From NCBI GenBank assembly GCA_027627225.1, contig CM051027.1, forward strand, positions 42,221,618-42,285,617: a stretch of 64,000 bases of DNA, written 5' to 3'. The DNA comes from Congeria kusceri. Lineage: Eukaryota; Mollusca; Bivalvia; Myida; Dreissenidae. Of the stretch, positions 42,951 through 56,600 are shown piece after piece. The translations under genes and the position numbers were made by a program. The notes beneath the pieces were generated by a model. The model saw only the letters and a program-made list of their open reading frames with translations. It was not told the DNA's origin and did not search any database. Numbering within the stretch: the first letter of the stretch is position 1; each line of letters starts with the position of its first letter.

Positions 42951-45900
42951 CTATGATATTGCCAAGCGTTTCTCTCTTCGTTGTGGCAAATTGTGTCTCT
43001 GGAGAAGAATCATCTCAGTTAGCGATCCGTTTCGAAGTTCACAATGTATGTTTATGTAAAAACTATGAAATATATGCAAAACAGTTTGCAACGTAATGAA
43101 TACGTTTCGTAATGTTGGCGTTTCCGGTAAAACCTGCGAATGGATGTAATTGAAAGCTACAAACACTGTAGCCACACTACTGTCACATTCATATTAAGGT
43201 TTCGACTCCGGAACCGCTTTCGCAATATAACTATAATATTGGAAAGCATTTTTGGCTTCGTCGTGCTGAATTGCGTCCTTCGAGATGAATCATTGCGATA
43301 TCATTGCGACAGAGCGAATATCTTAGTAAGCGACACGTTCGGAGCTAATAAATAATCGATGTTTATACAAGAAATATGAAATGTATCCAAAACAGTTTGC
43401 AACGTATTGTATGCGTTTCGTTATGTTGGCGTTTCATGTGAAACCTGCGAATGGATATAAATGGAAGGTATAAATACTATCGACACTGTGTTCTGCTACC
43501 GACCTTTTGGTATTGTGTAAACAACGCATTTTTTGCACTCTATCTCGGATATTGAAATACATCCAAAACAGAGAGCACCGTATTGTATCAGGTAAAACGT
43601 GCGACTGGATGTATCTTAAATCTACAAACTCTGTTGCCAAACTAAATCGCACATTATTTTTAAGGTTTCCAGTTCGCAAGAGTATTCGCAATAGTCATTC
43701 TCTCTTCGTCGTGCCGAATTCCGTCTCTCGAGTAGAATCATTGCGATAATTTGGAGACCGCAACTATCTCTGTTAGATACACGTTCGAAGTTCGTTACCG
43801 GTTTTTCTTAAACAAGTCTGAATATCTCAATTTTTTGTCAACGTTTTGTTATCGTTGCGATTTTATCGGCGGTTCCGGAGAAACCTGCCAATTGAAACAA
43901 ATGGGAGTTATAACTGCGGTAGTAATCCCAATTTTATATTGATCTTTTGACAATATGAAGCGCATTCACTTTGCCAACGTTTTACTTTTCGTCGGGCTTG
44001 CTTGAATATTTTAGCTAGAATCTTTGCAATACTTTGGAGAGAGTAAATTACTCAGATAGCGACGCGTTCGAAGTTCATAATTGATGTTCATATTTGTTTT
44101 TTAATATATCCAAAACTATTTGCACCGTATTATAAACGTTTCGGTATGTTGGCGTTTCCGTTTCCGGTGAAACCTGCGAATGGATATAACTGAAAGCTAC
44201 AAACACTGTAGCCACACTAGTGTCACATTCATTTTGAGGTATCGTGATCGGAAGTGCTTTTGCCATATAACTATGATATTGCCAAGCGTTTCTCTATTCG
44301 TTGTGGCAAATTGTGTCTCTGGAGAAGAATCATCTCAGTTAGCGATCCGTTTCGAAGTTCACAATGTATGTTTATGTAAAAACTATAAAATATATGCAAA
44401 ACAGTTTGCAACGTAATGTTTACGTTTCGTAATGTTGGCGTTTCCAGTAAAACCTGCGAATGGATATAATTGAAAGCTACAAACACTGTAGCCACACTAC
44501 TGTCACATTCATATTAAGGTTTCGACTCCGGAACCGCTTTCGCAATATAACTATAATATTGGAAAGCATTTTTGGTTTCGTAGTGCTGAATTGCGTCCTT
44601 CGAGATGAATCATTGCGATATCATTGCGACAGAGCAAATATCTTAGTAAGCGACACGTTCGGAGCTAATAGATAATCGATGTTTAAACAAGAAATATGAA
44701 ATGTATCCAAAACAGTTTGCAACGTATTGTATGCGATTTTATCGGCGGTTCCGGTGAAACCTGCCAATTGAAATAAATGGGTGTTATAACTGAGTTAGCA
44801 ACCCCAATTTTATATTGATCTTTCATCAATATGAAGCGCATTCACTTTGCCAAGCGTTTTACTTATCGTCGGGCTTACTTGAATATTTTCGCTAGAATCT
44901 TTGCAATACTTTGGAGAGTGTAAATTATTCAGATAGCGACGCGTTCGAAGTTCACAATTGATGTTTATGTACAAACTATCAAATGTATCCAAAACAGTTT
45001 GCAACGTTTCGTTATATTGACGTTTCCGGTGAAACTTGCGAATGGTTATAATTTAAAGCTACAAACAGTGTAGCCACACTAGTGTCACATTCATTTTTAA
45101 GGTATCGTGTTCGCAAGAGCTTTCGCAAGACATAAGTCTCCAAGCGTTTCTCTTTTCGTAGTGTCGAATACTGCATTTATCAGTTAACGACCTGTTCTAA
45201 GTTCACAATGGATCTTAATGTAAAAACAATGAAATATATCGATTTATCCAATACAGTTTGCAATCGAAGATATAAATACGTTCGACACAGTGTTCTGCAA
45301 CCGATCTATTGGTTATGTGCAAACCACGATCTTTTGCACGCTAACTTGGATATTGAAATGTATCAAAAACTGTTAGCGCCGTATTGTATATTTTGAAAGC
45401 TGCAAACACTGTAGCCACACTAGTGTTACATTCGTTTTAAGTTAACGCGTTTGTAAGTGTTTTCGCAATTTAACTATGATATTGTCGAGCGATTCTCTCT
45501 TGGTCGAGCCGAATTGCGTCGCTCGAGAAGAATCATTGCGATACTTTGGACGGAGCAACTATCTGTTAGACACGTTTGAAGTTCGTAACCGGTGTTTCAG
45601 AAACAAGTCTGAAATACATCAAAAACTGTTTGCAACATTTTGTAATCGTTGCGATTTTATCGGCGTATCCGGTGAAACCTGCGAACTGAAATAAATGGGA
45701 GTTATAATTGAGGTAGCAACCCCAATTTTATATTGATCTTTTGACAATATGAAGCGCATTCACAATTGATGTTCATATTTGTTTTTTAATATATCCAAAA
45801 CTGTTTGCACCGTATTATAAACGTTTCGGTATGTTGGCGTTTCCGTTTCCGGTCAAACCTGCGAATGGATATAACTGAAAGCTACAAACACTGTAGCCAC

Positions 45901-46459
45901 ATTCATTTTGAGGTATCGTGTTCGGAAGTGCTTTTGCCATATAACTATGATATTGCCAAGCGTTTCTCTATTCGTTGTGGCAAATTGTGTCTCTGGAGAA
46001 GAATCATCTCAGTTAGCGACCCGTTTCGAAGTTCACAATGTATGTTTATGTAAAAACTATGAAATATATGCAAAACAGTTTGCAACGTAATGTATACGTT
46101 TCGTTATGTTGGCGTTTCCGGTAAAACCTGCGAATGGATATAATTGAAAGCTATAAACACTGTAGCCACACTACTGTCACATTCATATTAAGGTTTCGAC
46201 TCCGGAACCGCTTTCGCAATATAACTACAATATTGGAAAGCATTTATAGCTTCGTAGTGCTGAATTGCGTCCTTCGAGATGAATCATTGCGATATCATTG
46301 CGACAGAGCAAATATCTTAGTAAGCGACACGTTCGGAGCAAATAGATAATCGATGTTTATACAAGAAATATGAAATGTATCCAAAACAGTTTGCAACGTA
46401 TTGTATGCGATTTTATCGGCGGTTCCGGTGAAACCTGCCAATTGAAATAAATGGGAGTT
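42951..46459. repeat. Satellite block between elements 5 and 6
   Basis: Resumes at CTATGATATTGCCAAGCG directly after the A tail of element 5. About 3.5 kb of monomers, partly rearranged. From ~44700 it takes the form seen in the right-hand array (landmark ATGATATTGTCGAGCG at 45476). Its last 10 bp, AATGGGAGTT (46450-46459), are the left target duplication of element 6. Confidence 0.88.
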
Positions 46460-49400
46460 CTTCTTCTTCTTCTTCTTGTCGATCATTCAGATGGACACGC
46501 CGGCTCTCTGCGCAAAGGTCGCCGTGCGCCGCAGGTCCTCCAGACTGCCATAGAGCTTCCCTTGCATCGTGGTCTCCTCCGCCCAGATCTGGCGCCTGAG
46601 GCCATTGTGTAGTGTGCAGGACTGCAGCAAGTGTTCTGTTGTCATGCTATCTGTCTGACAGGGGCACTGGTCTGACTGGCCAAATCTGAACTTGATGAAA
46701 AGGTGGTGGTTCATACGGTTGTGGCCTGTCCGCAGCCTGAATATGAGGACCTGCTCAGATCTTGAGAGCAGGTGGTATGGGTCATTTCGGTTGTATCGTG
46801 GGTGCTGTTGTAGCCACTTGGTGTGTTGCTTTGCCTTGATGATGGTCTTGGCTTCTTTGAAGGTGGTTGACCTGTCATTCTGTTCTTTTGTGGTGCCCTC
46901 CTTTGCCAGAGTGTCTGCGGCTTCATTGCCTAGTATGTTGCAGTGAGAGGGGACCCATTGCAGCACGACCGTGTGGGCTCTGCACAGGGAGGTCAAGGCA
47001 GATGACAGGTCGTTCAGTTCTTTGTCTCTGGCAGTGTCTAGGGCCTGCAGGACTGACTTTGCGTCGCTGAAGAACACAACGTTGTTGGAGGAGAGTGGAC
47101 TGTGCTCAATGTGGACTGCACCTGTCTTGAGCGCTACTGCTTCAGCCTTGAAGTTGGTGGAGTAGAGGCCAGTAGCGAGGGAGATGTGTTGTTCTCTACC
47201 TCCTGGATACCTGATGTAGATTCCGGCACCACCACTTCTGACAGCCTGGTCAGCAGACCCATCAGTGTAGACATGAGTCCAGTTGTGTTGTGGGTAGGAG
47301 TTGTTGATGTGTTCCATGGAGATGGACTTCTTTTCAGCATCGCTCTGGGAGTCTTTCTTGCCAATGCCAGGAATACTGCTGTGTATCTGGGGTCTTTCAG
47401 CATCGCTCCAGCCTGGGTTTTCAAGGTACGGGGGGATATCTTTGGGTTCTTGATCCAGGATATCTTGGCATTTCCTTTCCAAAACCCTCGTCTGGTGGAT
47501 GAAGCTCCCTCTCTTCAGTCTTCCTTTTGTTGGTTGGCACAGTCTGTCTTTCATGGGATGATTTGGCAGTCTTTTGAACTTTGCTGCCTGGGTGAGGAGT
47601 TTGGTGTCCCTTCTGTCTTCTATGGGCTCAAGACCCGTGATGGTTTCCAGCTCTTGAATAGGGGTTGACCGCATGGCGCCAGTGATGATTCTGGCCGCCT
47701 GGTTCTGCACCTTGCTGACTCTGTCAAAGTTTGACTTGCTTGCTGTGCCCCATGCCGTCACCCCATACTCAAGGACTGGTCTAACGCTGCCCATGTACAT
47801 CTTCTTGAGGATTGCTGCATCTGCCCCCCATGTTGTGCCGGTTAGCTTTTTCATGAGTGCTAACCGCAGTTTGGCTCTAGCTTCGACTTTCTCTGTCTGC
47901 TGTTTCCAAGTGAGTCGCCTGTCGAAGGTCACGCCAAGATACGTGGGGGTGTGGTCAGCTTGCAGCGTCTGTCCGCAGAGCTTGAGATTGGCCTTCACTT
48001 CTTTTGGGGAGAGGCTAAAGATCGTGTAAGTGGTCTTCCTGGAGTTGATGGTGATGAGCCACTTCTTTGTCCAGTCCTCAAGAACTTTCAGCGCCTCTTG
48101 CATCCGGTAGTTTGCGGTTGTGATGTGTTCTTCTGAGCACCAGAGTGCAAGATCGTCCGCATAGATGGCCCCATGGACATTTCGAGGGAGGTCCTTGACG
48201 ATGTCGTTGATGAAGACTAGGAACAAGGTGGGGCTGAGGACTCCGCCTTGCGGGACTCCGTCTTTCAGTGTCTTCTTCCGGCTGTACTGTCCACTTACAT
48301 GGACTCTTGCTTTCCTGCTGTTCAAGTACTGGCAGATCCATTGGAACATACAACCGGCCACACCACTTTTCTGGAGCTTCAGCTTCAGCCCTTCCTTCCA
48401 GACCTTATCGAAGGCCTTCTCCATGTCAATCCAGATTGTCAGGGTGTTTTTCTTGTCCTGGAAGCCATCTTCAATCTTCTGGGCGATATACGTCACCTGG
48501 TCCTCAGTCGAACGATTTTGCCTGAATCCTGCCTGCTCTGGGGAAATAGTGTTGTTCTTCTCCAAGGGAGCCTGGTGTTGATTAGCCGTTCCATGAGTTT
48601 GCCCACACAGCTGGTGAGACTGATGGGTCTGTAGCTGTCCACCTTTGCTCGGTCTTTGCCCTTCTTGTGGATGGGGACCATATCAGCCTCTCGCCAGATT
48701 TGTGGAACATGGCCAGTCTTCCAGCTGTTGTTGAAGATTTTCAATAACTGTGTTTTTGCCCTTGTGCCTAAATGTAGAAGCATCTCATTGGTTATTTTGT
48801 CTGGCCCTGGGGATTTTCTTTCTTGCAAGGCTTTCATGGCGTCTGCTAGTTCATGATGGTTGAACGGCTTGTTCATGTGTTCCTCTGGCTGATACTCCTT
48901 GGAGGTTCTTCTCTCCTCCTGTACCTGGGCCTTTCTTTCTTCAGGTACAGTGATGTTGCTGACTTCCTCATAATTATCTATAAAAAGGTTGGCAGCTTCT
49001 CTCCCTGTCAGCAACTCTTGGCCTTGTGAGATGGTAATTGGCTCTGCCCTTGTGTCTTCACCATTCATCGCCTTGGTCAGCTTCCACAGCTTGTTTCCGT
49101 CCCTATCTAAGTTTAGCTTCTCGGTTTTTTCTCTCCAGCTAGATCTTGCTGCTTGAAGGTAGGCTCTTCTGTACTTGGCAGTGGCTGCTTTCAGGGCGAT
49201 GTTGTTGTCAACAGAGGGATTCTCCTCTACTTCCTGTCTGCTGCTGCTGACTTGGTCCTCAAGTTCTTGAAGCTCTTCCGTCCAGTAGGGCCTGTAGTTC
49301 TTACGTGCGCCCCGTGGGATTGTCTCGGAAGCCGCTTTCAGAATGGCCTGATTGAAGTTCCTGGTGACTCGGTTGATGTTAAGGTCGTCTGTTTTTAGGC

Positions 49401-50685
49401 CCCTGGTGTAGAGGTCTGTGAGGCTTGCAAACATGTTCCAGTCTGCCTTCTTGTAGTTCCACCTTGGGAACGTTGTTGAGTTCTGTGGTCTGTACTGCAG
49501 GTTGATGGCCAGCTTTACTGGTCTGTGGTCGCTGCCTCCTAACTGGCTCAGTACCCCTCTGGTGGTCTTCTTGGAGAGATCATCAGTTGCAAAGGCGAGA
49601 TCTGGGGTAGAAGTTGACAGCCACCTGCGTGAGAAGAAGGTGGGTGGGTCTTCTGGATCATTCAGCAGAACCATTTGGGTATCAATCTGCCAGTCCTCCA
49701 CTTCCTCTCCTCTTCTGTCCGTCTCTTCATAGCCCCAACAGGTTGAGTGGCTGTTGAAGTCTCCAACAACCAAGCAGTTCTCAGTGGGTAGGTTTTCCAG
49801 GTACTGCAGGGAAAGTTCTTTGTCTTGGGGGCAGTACAGATTGTATATTGTAATTACAGACCTGTCCATTGTGATATTGACTCCTTGGATTTCAGCTTGT
49901 TGGTTAGTGACTACTTTAATTTCTTGTGCTGGGATATTGTTCTTGATGAGCATCAGCACTCCTCCTTTGTGTCTTCCTTCTCTGTCTAGCCTGAAGGTTT
50001 GGTATCCTCTGATGGTGAACCGGTGGTTTGAATTCAGGTGGGTTTCTTGGATACAGGCTACATCAATATTGTCGGCGTGCAGTCTTTCAGTGAAAGGAAG
50101 CTTTTTGTTGTGTATTCCCTCCGCATTCCATTGAAGGATGTTCAGCGGTCGAGGGGTCTCTTGAGTGCTTGGTGTTCTTTCTTGGCCAGCCGCATTTACC
50201 CTCCGCCTCCGTAGCCTGGCTCCTCGCAGCGGGACGGGGTGACCTCCGGTAGCTTGGGTTGGACCCCTTCGAGGCATGGGGTCCGGCACTCTACCAGCCC
50301 GGGGGGACTCCACAGGCAGAGCACCATCACGCAAAGATCCATTGTTGTCCATCATTGGAGTGGAAAGCGTTGCACTGTCGTTATGCGCACTCTGGCCCAG
50401 TGCATCCGTCTTCAGCAGTGGTTTATTCTCCGACTTTTCCTTGTCGTAGGAGACTTGCCTGCCATGGCTGTAGAGCATCTCCTGCCCTTGGTTTTTCTGT
50501 CAGAGTGATCCTTCTCATACCCCTTAGCCTCGAGGAGAGGTGACTGATATTCGTCTGTCCTCTACCCTTCGACCTGTCCAGCTTGGGAAGCCCTGCCAGG
50601 AGTTTACACTCCCGCTGGCGTAGCTCGCCGGGTCATCGAGGCACTCAAACCACCACACCACGTTAAGGAATCAGCCATGTGGTAG
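46460..50685 (-). mobile_element. Element 6: I/ingi-type LINE with RNase H, minus strand
   Basis: A 4.2-kb element flanked by 10-bp duplications AATGGGAGTT (46450-46459 and 50686-50695). Read on the minus strand it has a ~200-bp GC-rich leader, a single long ORF encoding endonuclease, reverse transcriptase and RNase H, and a 3' tail of AAG triplets immediately after the ORF stop. No separate ORF1 is visible. Domain content places it in the I group (I, Nimb or ingi-like clades); the exact clade is not decided. Base composition is much more GC-rich than the neighbouring satellite and Tx1-type elements. One frameshift only, so the insertion is recent. Confidence 0.92.
46487..50478 (-). pseudogene. 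Endonuclease-reverse transcriptase-RNase H polyprotein of element 6, one frameshift
   Basis: First frame 50478-48493 (661 codons): a low-complexity N terminus, then AP-endonuclease from LNILQWNAEG (~residue 113) with CIQETHL, VGDFNSH and GGSDHRPV, then the start of the reverse transcriptase (KSPGPDKITNEM, YRPISLTSCVGK). A 1-nt loss near 48565 moves the frame. The second frame (48565-46487) continues with SPEQAGFRQNRSTEDQ, DMEKAFDKVW, PQGGVLSP and catalytic YADD (48152-48163). Then RNase H with VYTDGSAD and WVPSHCNILGNEAAD, and a C-terminal CPC...HLLQSC knuckle. The start at 50478 is the first long-frame ATG. Plus-strand frames here are shadows. Confidence 0.92.
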
Positions 50686-53600
50686 AATGGGAGTTATAAC
50701 TGAGGTAGCAACCCCAATTTTATATTGATCTTTTGACAATATGAAGCGCATTCACTTTGCCAAGCGTTTTACTTTTCGTCGGGCTTAATTGAATATTTTC
50801 GCTAGAATCTTTGCAATACTTTGGAGAGTGTAAATTACTCAGATAGCGACGCGTTCGAAGTTCACAATTGATGTTTTATGTACAAACTATCAAATGTATC
50901 CAAAACAGTTTGCAACGTTTCGTTATATTGACGTTTCCGGTGAAACTTGCGAATGGTTATAATTTAAAGCTACAAACAGTGTAGCCACACTAGTGTCACA
51001 TTCATTTTTAAGGTATCGTGTTCGCAAGAGCTTTCGCAAGACATAAGTCTCCAAGCGTTTCTCTTTTCGTAGTGTCGAATACTGCATTTATCAGTTAACA
51101 ATGGATGTTAATGTAAAAACTATGAAATATATCGATTTATCCAATACAGTTTTAATCGAAGATATAAATACGGTCGACACAGTGTTCTGCAACCGATCTA
51201 TTGGTTATGTGCAAACCACGATCTTTTGCACGCTAACTTGGATATTGAAATGTATCAAAAACTGTTAGCGCCGTATTGTATATTTTGAAAGCTGCAAACA
51301 CTGTAAGTTAACGCGTTTGTAAGTGTTTTCGCAATTTAACTATGATATTGTCGAGCGATTCTCTCTTGGTCGAGCCGAATTGCGTCGCTCGAGAAGAATC
51401 ATTGCGATACTTTGGAGGGAGCAACTATCTGTTAGACACGTTTGAAGTTCGTAACCGGTGTTTCAGAAACAAGTCTGAAATACATCAAAAACTGTTTGCA
51501 ACATGATGTAATCATTGCGATTTTATCGGCGTATCCGGTGAAACCTGCCAACTGAAATAAATTTGAGTTATAATTGAGGTAGCAACCCCAATTTTATATT
51601 GATCTTTTGACAATATGAAGCGCATTCACTTTGCCAAGCGTTTTACTTTTCGTCGGGCTTACTTGAATATTTTCGCTAGAATCTTTGCAATACTTTGGAG
51701 AGTGTAAATTACTCAGATAGCGACGCGTTCGAAGTTCACAATTGATGTTTATGTAGAAACTATCAAATGTATCCAAAACAGTTTGCAACGTTTCGTTATA
51801 TTGACGTTTCCGGTGAAACTTGCGAATGGTTATAATTTAAAGCTACAAACAGTGTAGCCACACTAGTGTCACATTCATTTTTAAGGTATCGTGTTCGCAA
51901 GAGCTTTCGCAAGACATAAGTCTCCAAGCGTTTCTCTTTTCGTAGTGTCGAATACTGCATTTATCAGTTAACAATGGATGTTAATGTAAAAACTATGAAA
52001 TATATCGATTTATCCAATACAGTTTTAATCGAAGATATAAATACGGTCGACACAGTGTTCTGCAACCGATCTATTGGTTATGTGCAAACCACGATCTTTT
52101 GCACGCTAACTTGGATATTGAAATGTATCAAAAACTGTTAGCGCCGTATTGTATATTTTGAAAGCTGCAAACACTGTAAGTTAACGCGTTTGTAAGTGTT
52201 TTCGCAATTTAACTATGATATTGTCGAGCGATTCTCTCTTGGTCGAGCCGAATTGCGTCGCTCGAGAAGAATCATTGCGATACTTTGGAGGGAGCAACTA
52301 TCTGTTAGACACGTTTGAAGTTCGTAACCGGTGTTTCAGAAACAAGTCTGAAATACATCAAAAACTGTTTGCAACATTTTGTAATCGTTGCGATTTTATC
52401 GGCGTATCCGGTGAAACCTGCGAACTGAAATAAATGGGAGTTATAATTGAGGTAGCAACCCCAATTTTATATTGATCTTTTGACAATATGAAGCGCATTC
52501 ACTTTGCCAAGCGTTTTACTTTTTGTCGGGCTTGCTTGAATATTTTAGCTAGAATCTTTGCAATACTTTGGAGAGTGTAAATTACTCAGATAGCGACGCG
52601 TTCGATGTTCACAATTGATGTTCATATTTGTTTTTTAATATATCCAAAACAGTTTGCACCGTATTATAAACGTTTCGGTATGTTGGCGTTTCCGTTTCCG
52701 GTGAAACCTGCGAATGGATATAACTGAAAGCTACAAACACTGTAGCCACATTCATTTTGAGGTATCGTGTTCGGAAGTGCTTTTGCCATATAACTATGAT
52801 ATTGCCAAGCGTTTCTATATTCGTTGTGGCAAATTGTGTCTCTGGAGAAGAATCATCTCAGTTAGCGACCCGTTTCGAAGTTCACAATGTATGTTTATGT
52901 AAAAACTATGAAATATATGCAAAACAGTTTGCAACGTAATGTATACGTTTCGTAATGTTGGCGTTTCCGGTAAAACCTGCGAATGGATATAATTGAAAGC
53001 TATAAACACTGTAGCCACACTACTGTCACATTCATATTAAGGTTTCGACTCCGGAACCGCTTTCGCAATATAACTACAATATTGGAAAGCATTTATAGCT
53101 TCGTAGTGCTGAATTGCGTCCTTCGAGATGAATCATTGCGATATCATTGCGACAGAGCAAATATCTTAGTAAGCGACACGTTCGGAGCAAATAGATAATC
53201 GATGTTTATACAAGAAATATGAAATGTATCCAAAACAGTTTGCAACGTATTGTATGCGATTTTATCGGCGGTTCCGGTGAAACCTGCCAATTGAAATAAA
53301 TGGGAGTTATAACTGAGGTAGCAACCCCAATTTTATATTGATCTTTTGACAATATGAAGCGCATTCACTTTGCCAAGCGTTTTACTTTTCGTCGGGCTTA
53401 CTTGAATATTTTCGCTAGAATCTTTGCAATACTTTGGAGAGTGTAAATTACTCAGATAGCGACGCGTTCGAAGTTCACAATTGATGTTTATGTAGAAACT
53501 ATCAAATGTATCCAAAACAGTTTGCAACGTTTCGTTATATTGACGTTTCCGGTGAAACTTGCGAATGGTTATAATTTAAAGCTACAAACAGTGTAGCCAC

Positions 53601-56600
53601 ACTAGTGTCACATTCATTTTTAAGGTATCGTGTTCGCAAGAGCTTTCGCAAGACATAAGTCTCCAAGCGTTTCTCTTTTCGTAAGTGTCGAATACTGCAT
53701 TTATCAGTTAACAATGGATGTTAATGTAAAAACTATGAAATATATCGATTTATCCAATACAGTTTTAATCGAAGATATAAATACGGTCGACACAGTGTTC
53801 TGCAACCGATCTATTGGTTATGTGCAAACCACGATCTTTTGCACGCTAACTTGGATATTGAAATGTATCAAAAACTGTTAGCGCCGTATTGTATATTTTG
53901 AAAGCTGCAAACACTGTAAGTTAACGCGTTTGTAAGTGTTTTCGCAATTTAACTATGATATTGTCGAGCGATTCTCTCTTGGTCGAGCCGAATTGCGTCG
54001 CTCGAGAAGAATCATTGCGATACTTTGGAGGGAGCAACTATCTGTTAGACACGTTTGAAGTTCGTAACCGGTGTTTCAGAAACAAGTCTGAAATACATCA
54101 AAAACTGTTTGCAACATTTTGTAATCGTTGCGATTTTATCGGCGTACCCGGTGAAACCTGCGAACTGAAATAAATGGGAGTTATAATTGAGGTAGCAACC
54201 CCAATTTGATATTGATCTTTTGACAATATGAAGCGCATTCACTTTGCCAAGCGTTTTACTTTTTGTCGGGCTTGCTTGAATATTTTAGCTCGAATCTTTG
54301 CAATACTTTGGAGAGTGTAAATTACTCAGATAGCGACGCGTTCGAAGTTCACAATTGATGTTTATGTACAAACTATCAAATGTATCCAAAACAGTTTGCA
54401 ACGTTTCGTTATATTGACGTTTCCGGTGAAACTTGCGAATGGTTATAATTTAAAGATACAAACAGTGTAGCCACACTAGTGTCACGTTCATTTTTAAGGT
54501 ATCGTGTTCGCAAGAGCTTTCGCAAGACATAAGTCTCCAAGCGTTTCTCTTTTCGTAGTGTCGAATACTGCATTTATCAGTTAACAATGGATGTTAATGT
54601 AAAAACTATGAAATATATCGATTTATCCAATACAGTTTTAATCGAAGATATAAATACGGTCGACACAGTGTTCTGCAACCGATCTATTGGTTATGTGCAA
54701 ACCACGATCTTTTGCACGCTAACTTGGATATTGAAATGTATCAAAAACTGTTAGCGCCGTATTGTATATTTTGAAAGCTGCAAACACTGTAAGTTAACGC
54801 GTTTGTAAGTGTTTTCGCAATTTAACTATGATATTGTCGAGCGATTCTCTCTTGGTCGAGCCGAATTGCGTCGCTCGAGAAGAATCATTGCGATACTTTG
54901 GAGGGAGCAACTATCTGTTAGACACGTTTGAAGTTCGTAACCGGTGTTTCAGAAACAAGTCTGAAATACATCAAAAACTGTTTGCAACATTTTGTAATCG
55001 TTGCGATTTTATCGGCGTATCCGGTGAAACCTGCGAACTGAAATAAATGGGAGTTATAATTGAGGTAGCAACCCCAATTTTATATTGATCTTTTGACAAT
55101 ATGAAGCGCATTCACTTTGCCAAGCGTTTTACTTTTTGTCGGGCTTGCTTGAATATTTTAGCTAGAATCTTTGCAATACTTTGGAGAGTGTAAATTACTC
55201 AGATAGCGACGCGTTCGATGTTCACAATTGATGTTCATATTTGTTTTTTAATATATCCAAAACTGTTTGCACCGTATTATAAACGTTTCGGTATGTTGGC
55301 GTTTCCGTTTCCGGTGAAACCTGCGAATGGATATAACTGAAAGCTACAAACACTGTAGCCACATTCATTTTGAGGTATCGTGTTCGGAAGTGCTTTTGCC
55401 ATATAACTATGATATTGCCAAGCGTTTCTCTATTCGTTGTGGCAAATTGTGTCTCTGGAGAAGAATCATCTCAGTTAGCGACCCGTTTCGAAGTTCACAA
55501 TGTATGTTTATGTAAAAACTATGAAATATATGCAAAACAGTTTGCAACGTAATGTATACGTTTCGTAATGTTGGCGTTTCCGGTAAAACCTGCGAATGGA
55601 TATAATTGAAAGCTATAAACACTGTAGCCACACTACTGTCACATTCATATTAAGGTTTCGACTCCGGAACCGCTTTCGCAATATAACTACAATATTGGAA
55701 AGCATTTATAGCTTCGTAGTGCTGAATTGCGTCCTTCGAGATGAATCATTGCGATATCATTGCGACAGAGCAAATATCTTAGTAAGCGACACGTTCGGAG
55801 CAAATAGATAATCGATGTTTATACAAGAAATATGAAATGTATCCAAAACAGTTTGCAACGTATTGTATGCGATTTTATCGGCGGTTCCGGTGAAACCTGC
55901 CAATTGAAATAAATGGGAGTTATAACTGAGGTAGCAACCCCAATTTTATATTGATCTTTTGACAATATGAAGCGCATTCACTTTGCCAAGCGTTTTACTT
56001 TTCGTCGGGCTTACTTGAATATTTTCGCTAGAATCTTTGCAATACTTTGGAGAGTGTAAATTACTCAGATAGCGACGCGTTCGAAGTTCACAATTGATGT
56101 TTATGTACAAACTATCAAATGTATCCAAAACAGTTTGCAACGTTACGTTATATTGACGTTTCCGGTGAAACTTGCGATGAAAATTATTAAAGCTACAAAC
56201 AGTGTAGCCACACTAGTGTCACATTCATTTTTAAGGTATCGTGTTCGCAAGAGCTTTCGCAAGACATAAGTCTCCAAGCGTTTCTCTTTTCGTAGTGTCG
56301 AATACTGCATTTATCAGTTAACAATGGATGTTAATGTAAAAACTATGAAATATATCGATTTATCCAATAAAGTTTTAATCGAAGATATAAATACGGTCGA
56401 CACAGTGTTCTGCAACCGATCTATTGGTTATGTGCAAACCACGATCTTTTGCACGCTAACTTGGATATTGAAATGTATCAAAAACTGTTAGCGCCGTATT
56501 GTATATTTTGAAAGCTGCAAACACTGTAAGTTAACGCGTTTGTAAGTGTTTTCGCAATTTAACTATGATATTGTCGAGCGATTCTCTCTTGGTCGAGCCG

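Noticed and set aside
47102..47668. 188-codon plus-strand frame inside element 6, and others nearby
   Set aside because: Complementary to the RNase H region of the minus-strand ORF; shadow frame caused by GC-rich coding sequence.
50560..50685. HDV-like self-cleaving ribozyme at the 5' end of element 6
   Set aside because: A 7-bp P1-like pairing can be drawn between the first bases and a segment ~27 nt later, but no convincing P3 or double-pseudoknot core could be drawn by eye. A structure search with an HDV-like model would decide.
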